Assembly: GCA_947461645.1 (NCBI GenBank)
Contig: CANHMN010000037.1
Location: 1-10,743, forward strand
Reading direction: 5' to 3'
Length of the DNA: 10,743 nucleotides
Origin: Chitinophagaceae bacterium
Lineage (GTDB): Bacteria > Bacteroidota > Bacteroidia > Chitinophagales > Chitinophagaceae
Under the pieces are notes generated by a model that did no database searches, was not told the DNA's origin, and worked only from the letters and a program-made list of their open reading frames with translations. The translations under genes and the position numbers were made by a program. Shown here piece by piece: positions 6,514 to 10,743 of this stretch (position 1 is its first letter; every line of letters starts with the position of its first letter).

Positions 6514-7122
6514 ATGGAATATACATTTTTAGCATTAGGAGACAGCTATACCATTGGCGAACAGGTTCAATTGAACTCAAACTTTGCCTATCAGACTTGT
6601 CAACTTCTTAGGAAAAAGTTTAAGGATATTCATTTGTTCACTGCTCCTGAAATTCACGCCAAAACGGGTTGGACAACCGACGAACTCAGTGCTCACCTCA
6701 AACAACAAATTTTACTGCCTAAATACGACTTTGTCACATTATTGATAGGTGTAAACAACCAATACAGAGGCCGTTCTGTTGAAAATTTCAGCATGGAATT
6801 TGAGGTATTGCTTCAACAAGCTATACAATTTGCAGGTGGAAACAAACAAAGGACATTTGTGTTGAGCATTCCCGATTGGGGTGTTACACCATTTGCAGAG
6901 GGGAGAGACAGACAAAATATTGCACAGGAAATAGATCATTACAATGATACATGCAAAACCATAACGCAATCAAAGGGAGTAAATTTTATTGACATCACCA
7001 CATCTCAACGTGAAGATGGAAACAAACCTGCGTTTCTTACAGAAGATGAGCTTCATCATTCAGCCAACGAATACCAAAAATGGGCTGAACAACTTTCAGA
7101 AAGTATTGCAGCTACAATTTAA
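6514..7122 (+). CDS. SGNH/GDSL hydrolase family protein
   Basis: A 202-residue putative esterase or lipase. The four family blocks are visible: block I ALGDSYTIGE with the nucleophile S11; a glycine block near KTGWTTDEL; block III LLIGVNNQYRG with G79 and N81 (oxyanion-hole residues); and block V DELHH with D178 and H181 as the catalytic acid and base. There is no signal peptide or membrane segment, so it should be cytoplasmic, unlike many GDSL esterases. The substrate cannot be predicted. It stands alone on the + strand between two - strand catabolic blocks, diverging from the GCDH gene and converging on kmo with only 22 bases between stop codons. The ATG at 6514 is directly followed by the conserved strand, so the start is secure; no convincing promoter was found for it. 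Confidence 0.88.
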   Translation: MEYTFLALGDSYTIGEQVQLNSNFAYQTCQLLRKKFKDIHLFTAPEIHAKTGWTTDELSAHLKQQILLPKYDFVTLLIGVNNQYRGRSVENFSMEFEVLLQQAIQFAGGNKQRTFVLSIPDWGVTPFAEGRDRQNIAQEIDHYNDTCKTITQSKGVNFIDITTSQREDGNKPAFLTEDELHHSANEYQKWAEQLSESIAATI

Positions 7123-7144
7123 TGGCGGAATTTAATAGGTAAGG

Positions 7145-8491
7145 TTATCCTCCAATTTTATTAAGCATCAATTGTTCCACTTCTTCACTGTTCCATTTGG
7201 CTTCTATCTCTGGAAGTTGCATTACCTCATCCATAATTTGTTGTTGGTGAAGGCCTCTGCTTAGAGCTTCGCTGTACCTGATATTTGGACTGAAAGTTAC
7301 CAGGCTATAGGCAGGCGTCCATTTTTCCGGATGTTTTGTGCTGAAATGGGCTTCAATTTTTTTCTGCAGAAGAAAAACAGGATCGGCAACTTTGTCACGC
7401 ATTTCAATGAAGTTGTTAAGTGCCAAGGTAGCAATGGCATCCCCATCAGGTTTTCTCAGCAATTGGTATTCATTGAAAATGGCCTTCCAATCATGGTTGT
7501 GTTTGGAAATGAGTTGGTTCAATACATTACAGTCTTCAAATCCGCTATTCATGCCTTGTCCGAAGAAGGGAACAATCGCATGAGCTGCATCACCAATCAA
7601 GGCAAAGAAATCCTCACGGATCCATGGAGAGCATTTTACGGTAACCAATGAAGATGTGGCATTGCTGAAAAATTCTTTTTCCAAATCAGGCATCATTGCA
7701 GCAGCATTGCTGAATGTTTCGTTGAAAAACTTTCTTACTTTTTCAGGGCTATCCAAACTTGCAAAAGAAGGATCTCCTTCAAATGGGAAAAATAAAGTAC
7801 AAGTGAAACTGCCGTCCATATTGGGAAGTGCTATCAGCATGTAATTTCCTCTAGGCCAAATGTGCAAGACATTTCTTTCAATTTGAAAAGTTTGGTTTTC
7901 ACCCGCAGGTATGGTAAGCTCTTTATAGCCGAAGTCGATATAATATTGGTTGTATTGAAAACGATCATGTTGTAACTGATGCGAAAGCCTGGCAGCAGAA
8001 AAAGCGCCATCGCTTCCAAAGATCAACGTTTGCTGAACAGTTTGTTTGGTGTTGGTTTCGGTGTTGGTGAAATGAATTTCTTTTTTCTTCCAATCGATGT
8101 GTTCGCATTTGTGGTTGAAATGAATGGCAACATGGTGTTGTTCTGCCAAATCCATTAGTTTGCGGTTGAGCTCACCTCTTGATACAGAATTGATGAACTG
8201 TCCTTCTTTACCATAAGCCTGATAACCGGAGCTGCCGTCTGCATGATGCAATTGACGTCCATGCATAGGTATAGCAATTGTTCTGATGGCATCCATGATG
8301 CCTACTTCCTCCAATGCAGCAATACCTCTATCGCTCAATGCCAGATTGATCGAACGGCCTGCGCTCATAGATTGTTTTCTCATGTCGGGTCTTCTTTCGT
8401 ATATGGATACCCGATAGCCTTGTTTGGAAAGGTATATTGAGAGAAGAGATCCAACCAGTCCTGCACCTATAATGGTAACTTCTTTTTGCAT
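7145..8491 (-). CDS. kmo: Kynurenine 3-monooxygenase
   Basis: A 448-residue FAD-dependent aromatic hydroxylase that uses NADPH and O2 to turn L-kynurenine into 3-hydroxykynurenine. Seen motifs: GAGLVG dinucleotide-binding loop (9-14) with E32 closing the second strand; SAGRSINLALSDRG (43-56), strongly conserved in Kmo; HGRQLH with R79 and a YG at 93-94, at the place of the substrate-binding Arg and Tyr; GSDGAFSAAR (159-168, the DG motif); and LIGDAAHAIVPFFGQGMNSGFEDC (from about 298, the GD motif with D301). The C-terminus has no hydrophobic anchor, unlike the mitochondrial enzymes, so it is probably soluble. It is the last gene of the block, 21 bases after kynU, whose product acts on its product. 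Confidence 0.95.
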   Translation of the reverse strand: MQKEVTIIGAGLVGSLLSIYLSKQGYRVSIYERRPDMRKQSMSAGRSINLALSDRGIAALEEVGIMDAIRTIAIPMHGRQLHHADGSSGYQAYGKEGQFINSVSRGELNRKLMDLAEQHHVAIHFNHKCEHIDWKKKEIHFTNTETNTKQTVQQTLIFGSDGAFSAARLSHQLQHDRFQYNQYYIDFGYKELTIPAGENQTFQIERNVLHIWPRGNYMLIALPNMDGSFTCTLFFPFEGDPSFASLDSPEKVRKFFNETFSNAAAMMPDLEKEFFSNATSSLVTVKCSPWIREDFFALIGDAAHAIVPFFGQGMNSGFEDCNVLNQLISKHNHDWKAIFNEYQLLRKPDGDAIATLALNNFIEMRDKVADPVFLLQKKIEAHFSTKHPEKWTPAYSLVTFSPNIRYSEALSRGLHQQQIMDEVMQLPEIEAKWNSEEVEQLMLNKIGG

Positions 8492-8512
8492 TTGACTTCT
8501 TATTGCGTTTGC

Positions 8513-9811
8513 TTATTGAATGAATTTGCTGATGATTTGTCCGAATTGGTAAACGTCTTCAAAGCTATTGTATAAAGGCACTGGAGCAACGCGAATAACA
8601 TTAGGTTCTCTCCAATCGGCGATAACTCCTGCTTTTATCAATTCCTCAAAAATCTTTTTACCATCTTTAAGCATCAGCATGGAAACCTGACAGCCCCTTT
8701 CTTCGGAATGAATTGGGGTGATGATGTCTATGATTTTTTCTTTTGCTGATGAATTGATATGCTCCAAAATGTAAATTAAATAAGCACTTAGCTGTTTACC
8801 CTTTGTAACTAAATTATGCATGCCTGCTTCTGCAAAAATTTCAAGTGAAGCCAAATGAGCAGCCATGCTGAGTACAGGCGCATTGCTTAATTGCCAGCCT
8901 TCCGCCGTAGGAATTGGCTTAAATTCAGCACCCATTTTAAACCTGTTTTCTTTATCATGCCCCCACCATCCGGCTAGCCTGAGTAGGTTTGAATTGTTAT
9001 GATGGCGGTTATGAATAAACGCTCCTGAAACACCTCCAGGGCCGCTGTTGAGGTATTTGTAAGAACACCAGCAGGCAAAATCAACATTCCAGTCATGGAG
9101 TTCCAAAGCTACGTTGCCTGCAGCATGGGCAAGGTCAAATCCGCAATTAGCACCAACCTCATGTGCAGCTTTACAGATTTGCTGCATGTTGAACACTTGT
9201 CCGCTGTAATAATTTACTCCACTAAAAATCACTAGTGCAGTTTCTTCACCGTGTTGGGAAATAGCGTCTAAAATATCCTGAGTTTCTATGTATGAAGAAC
9301 CTTCTCGTGGTTGCACTTCTATGATTGCATCTTCGGGCTTGAAACCATGAAGCGCGGCTTGAGATTGAAAAGCGTATTGATCGGAAGGAAAAGCTTTTGC
9401 TTCACAAATGATTTTGAATCTTTTTTTTGTTGGACGATAAAAGCTGATCATCAACAAATGAAGATTGACCGTTAGCTGATTCATTACAACAATTTCTTCA
9501 GGCAAAGCCCCAACAACTTCAGCCAGTAAATCAGGGAACATCTCATGGTAGCTCACCCAGGGATTTTTAGCATGAAAATGTCCTTCAACGCCATAATTTG
9601 CCCAATCTTCCAATTCGTTCAAAACGAAGTCCTGAGTGGTTTTAGGTTGAAGTCCGAGTGAGTTTCCTGTGAAATAAATACACTCTTTTTCATTCACAAT
9701 CGGGATGTAAAATTTCTCGCGAAATTTTTTAAGAGTGTCTTTTTCATCAAGAGACTTTGCAAAGTGAAGTGAATTTTCAAAAACCATATCTTGTTGGTAG
9801 GACGTGTTCAT
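8513..9811 (-). CDS. kynU: Kynureninase
   Basis: A 432-residue PLP enzyme that cleaves 3-hydroxykynurenine (or kynurenine) to 3-hydroxyanthranilate (or anthranilate) plus alanine. Length and motifs fit the family: IYFTGNSLGLQP (45-56), FHAKNPWVSYHEMFP (79-93), FPSDQYAFQSQA (141-152), FDLAHAAGN (225-233, D226 facing the PLP ring), and CSYKYLNSGPGG (249-260), where K252 is the Schiff-base lysine. The Kmo gene follows after 21 bases and the RidA-type gene precedes by 9 bases, a tight operon. The presence of Kmo next to it indicates that 3-hydroxykynurenine is the natural substrate here. The ATG at 9811 leaves a short N-terminal extension (MNTSYQQDM) before the family core; an internal ATG at residue 9 is possible. 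Confidence 0.95.
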   Translation of the reverse strand: MNTSYQQDMVFENSLHFAKSLDEKDTLKKFREKFYIPIVNEKECIYFTGNSLGLQPKTTQDFVLNELEDWANYGVEGHFHAKNPWVSYHEMFPDLLAEVVGALPEEIVVMNQLTVNLHLLMISFYRPTKKRFKIICEAKAFPSDQYAFQSQAALHGFKPEDAIIEVQPREGSSYIETQDILDAISQHGEETALVIFSGVNYYSGQVFNMQQICKAAHEVGANCGFDLAHAAGNVALELHDWNVDFACWCSYKYLNSGPGGVSGAFIHNRHHNNSNLLRLAGWWGHDKENRFKMGAEFKPIPTAEGWQLSNAPVLSMAAHLASLEIFAEAGMHNLVTKGKQLSAYLIYILEHINSSAKEKIIDIITPIHSEERGCQVSMLMLKDGKKIFEELIKAGVIADWREPNVIRVAPVPLYNSFEDVYQFGQIISKFIQ

Positions 9812-9820
9812 GATTGTTGA

Positions 9821-10240
9821 TTATAAAGTAGCAATTACTTTCAGTTCAATTGCTATTGGGGTAGGTAAACTTTTTATTTCAACAGTAGTTCTGCAGGCGT
9901 TTACATTTTTAAAATACTCGCCGTAAATTTTATTGTAAATAGGGAAGTCGGCTTTCATGTTGGTAAGAAACACCGTAACATCAACCATTTTATCCCAGCT
10001 GCTGCCGCTTGCTTCCAGTACCGCTTTCACATTGGCAAAAACCGAATGGCATTCGGCTTCAATATCGTATTTGATGATATTGCCTTTTTCATCTAATTCC
10101 AAACCTGGTATGCTGTTGTCTTTTGCGCTTCGACTTCCAATACCCGAAAGAAAAAGTAGGTTGCCTACTTTTCGGGCATGAGGGTAAGTTCCAAGTGGGG
10201 TGGCCGCGTTGCTGGTATTTATGATGTTTCCCTGATTCAT
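9821..10240 (-). CDS. amnD: RidA/YjgF-family protein, probable 2-aminomuconate deaminase
   Basis: A 139-residue member of the RidA (YjgF/YER057c) family: GNLLFLSGIGSRS (26-38), VTVFLTNMKADFPIYNKIYGEYF (88-110) and CRTTVEIKSLPTPIAIELKVIA (116-137). R117 and E132 match the substrate-binding Arg105 and Glu120 of E. coli RidA, but the cysteine position (Cys107) is T119. The N-terminal region (TPLGTYPHARKVGNLLFLSG...SR) resembles the 2-aminomuconate deaminases of bacterial nitrobenzoate/aminophenol routes, and the gene lies between the semialdehyde dehydrogenase gene and kynU, so it likely hydrolyses 2-aminomuconate to an oxo-hexenedioate (4-oxalocrotonate) and ammonia. A general enamine/imine deaminase (RidA proper) is the alternative. 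It has 9 bases to kynU and 73 bases to the upstream gene. Confidence 0.85.
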   Translation of the reverse strand: MNQGNIINTSNAATPLGTYPHARKVGNLLFLSGIGSRSAKDNSIPGLELDEKGNIIKYDIEAECHSVFANVKAVLEASGSSWDKMVDVTVFLTNMKADFPIYNKIYGEYFKNVNACRTTVEIKSLPTPIAIELKVIATL

Positions 10241-10313
10241 ATTGAAATTTATTTGATTAACCTTTTAAGGATAACCTAAAAGCAGTCAAAAAGTTTAAAA
10301 TATTTAGTGCATG

Positions 10314-10743
10314 TTACCCAATGCAAATGTTTTTTGCTTCGGTAAAGAAACGCATAGCTTCCCATCCACCTTCTCGTCCGACTCCGCTTGATTTGGTTCC
10401 GCCGAATGGTGTTCTCAGATCCCTGTTCAGCCAGGTATTAATCCAAACGATACCACATTGTAATTTGGAAGAAACCAAAGTTGCTTTGGAAATATCTTGC
10501 GTCCAAATTGAGGCAGATAGTCCGTAGTTGGTCCCGTTGGCCAGGGTTATGGCTTCTTCAACTGTTTCAAATGGTTGAAGCGTAACAAACGGACCGAAAA
10601 CTTCTTCGGTATTCGTTCTGCATTGTTGTCCAAGATTTTCAAAAATGGTAGGCTCAATAAAAAAGCCGTTTTTACATCTTCCTTCTGGTACAACAGCTTT
10701 TCCACCAAGCAACAATTTTCCGCCTTCTTCTTTTGCCAGTTGA
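10314..10743 (-). CDS. Aldehyde dehydrogenase, probable 2-aminomuconate 6-semialdehyde dehydrogenase, C-terminal part
   Basis: The frame is open to the right edge, giving the last ~142 residues of an NAD-dependent aldehyde dehydrogenase (family length ~480); the catalytic Cys and Glu lie outside. Seen: EEVFGPFVTLQPFETVEEAITLANGTNYGLSASIWT (ALDH signature EExFGP; its Glu binds the nicotinamide ribose), GIVWINTWLNRDLRTPFGGTKSSGVGREGG and FFTEAKNICIG at the end. The NTWLNRDLRTPFGG segment and the FFTEAKN ending are like 2-aminomuconate and 2-hydroxymuconate semialdehyde dehydrogenases (ALDH8 type). Together with the deaminase and kynurenine genes downstream this supports oxidation of 2-aminomuconate semialdehyde to 2-aminomuconate. 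A Met at 10715 is only an internal residue (Leu codon TTG), not the start. Confidence 0.87.
   Translation of the reverse strand, partial: QLAKEEGGKLLLGGKAVVPEGRCKNGFFIEPTIFENLGQQCRTNTEEVFGPFVTLQPFETVEEAITLANGTNYGLSASIWTQDISKATLVSSKLQCGIVWINTWLNRDLRTPFGGTKSSGVGREGGWEAMRFFTEAKNICIG

Noticed and set aside
7116..7136. Direct repeat AATTTAAT either side of GGCGG at the SGNH/kmo junction
   Set aside because: It is short and AT-rich, overlaps a stop codon and has no inverted repeat or inserted element; probably chance.
7331..7651. 106-codon open frame on the + strand within kmo
   Set aside because: It is antisense to conserved Kmo coding sequence including the GD motif region, and has no family resemblance.
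10241..10313. Search for a promoter or operator between the ALDH and deaminase genes
   Set aside because: Only AT-rich sequence and a weak CCTT-TT-AAGG symmetry are seen; nothing convincing, so the genes are taken as one operon.

Overview
The window looks like a chromosomal segment from a member of the Bacteroidota (the class is not resolved). Three things point there: a PorP/SprF-type protein next to a secreted protein with a gliding-motility (CHU_C-like) C-terminal domain, which is typical of the type IX secretion system (T9SS); a TATATTTG promoter element of the TAnnTTTG type; and the lack of clear Shine-Dalgarno sites. Base composition looks even along its length and no transposase, integrase, tRNA, rRNA or CRISPR was seen. 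It is mostly ordinary core metabolism plus one surface-protein locus.

Layout. On the + strand: the 3' end of an IMPACT/YigZ-family gene (1-333), a T9SS pair made of a PorP/SprF-like outer-membrane protein (428-1345) and a secreted adhesin-like protein (1381-2988) closed by a good terminator, then a small MmcQ/YjbR-family gene (3057-3398). A cluster of GC-rich hairpins follows (3396-3490). On the - strand, read from 6331 down to 3511: glutaryl-CoA dehydrogenase, 3-hydroxybutyryl-CoA dehydrogenase and a DUF1801/YdeI-type gene that is broken by a one-base frameshift. A lone + strand SGNH hydrolase (6514-7122) lies between this block and a second - strand block, read from the right edge down to 7145: aldehyde dehydrogenase (cut by the window edge), RidA-type 2-aminomuconate deaminase, kynureninase and kynurenine 3-monooxygenase.

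How the genes work together. The right-hand block is a tryptophan/kynurenine degradation operon: kynurenine to 3-hydroxykynurenine (Kmo), to 3-hydroxyanthranilate (KynU), and, after ring opening and decarboxylation by enzymes not in this window, 2-aminomuconate semialdehyde to 2-aminomuconate (ALDH) and deamination (RidA-type). The left-hand block supplies glutaryl-CoA to crotonyl-CoA (GCDH) and 3-hydroxybutyryl-CoA to acetoacetyl-CoA (Hbd), the lower part of the tryptophan/lysine route. Tryptophan dioxygenase, formamidase, 3-hydroxyanthranilate dioxygenase and the decarboxylase are not seen here.

The points most worth a second look are the frameshifted DUF1801/YdeI gene, whose missing tail can be read in the next frame; a perfect 10-bp inverted repeat in the leader of the GCDH gene; and a small family of repeated hairpin/T-tract units, all oriented as terminators for the - strand genes. 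I found no wholly new system.
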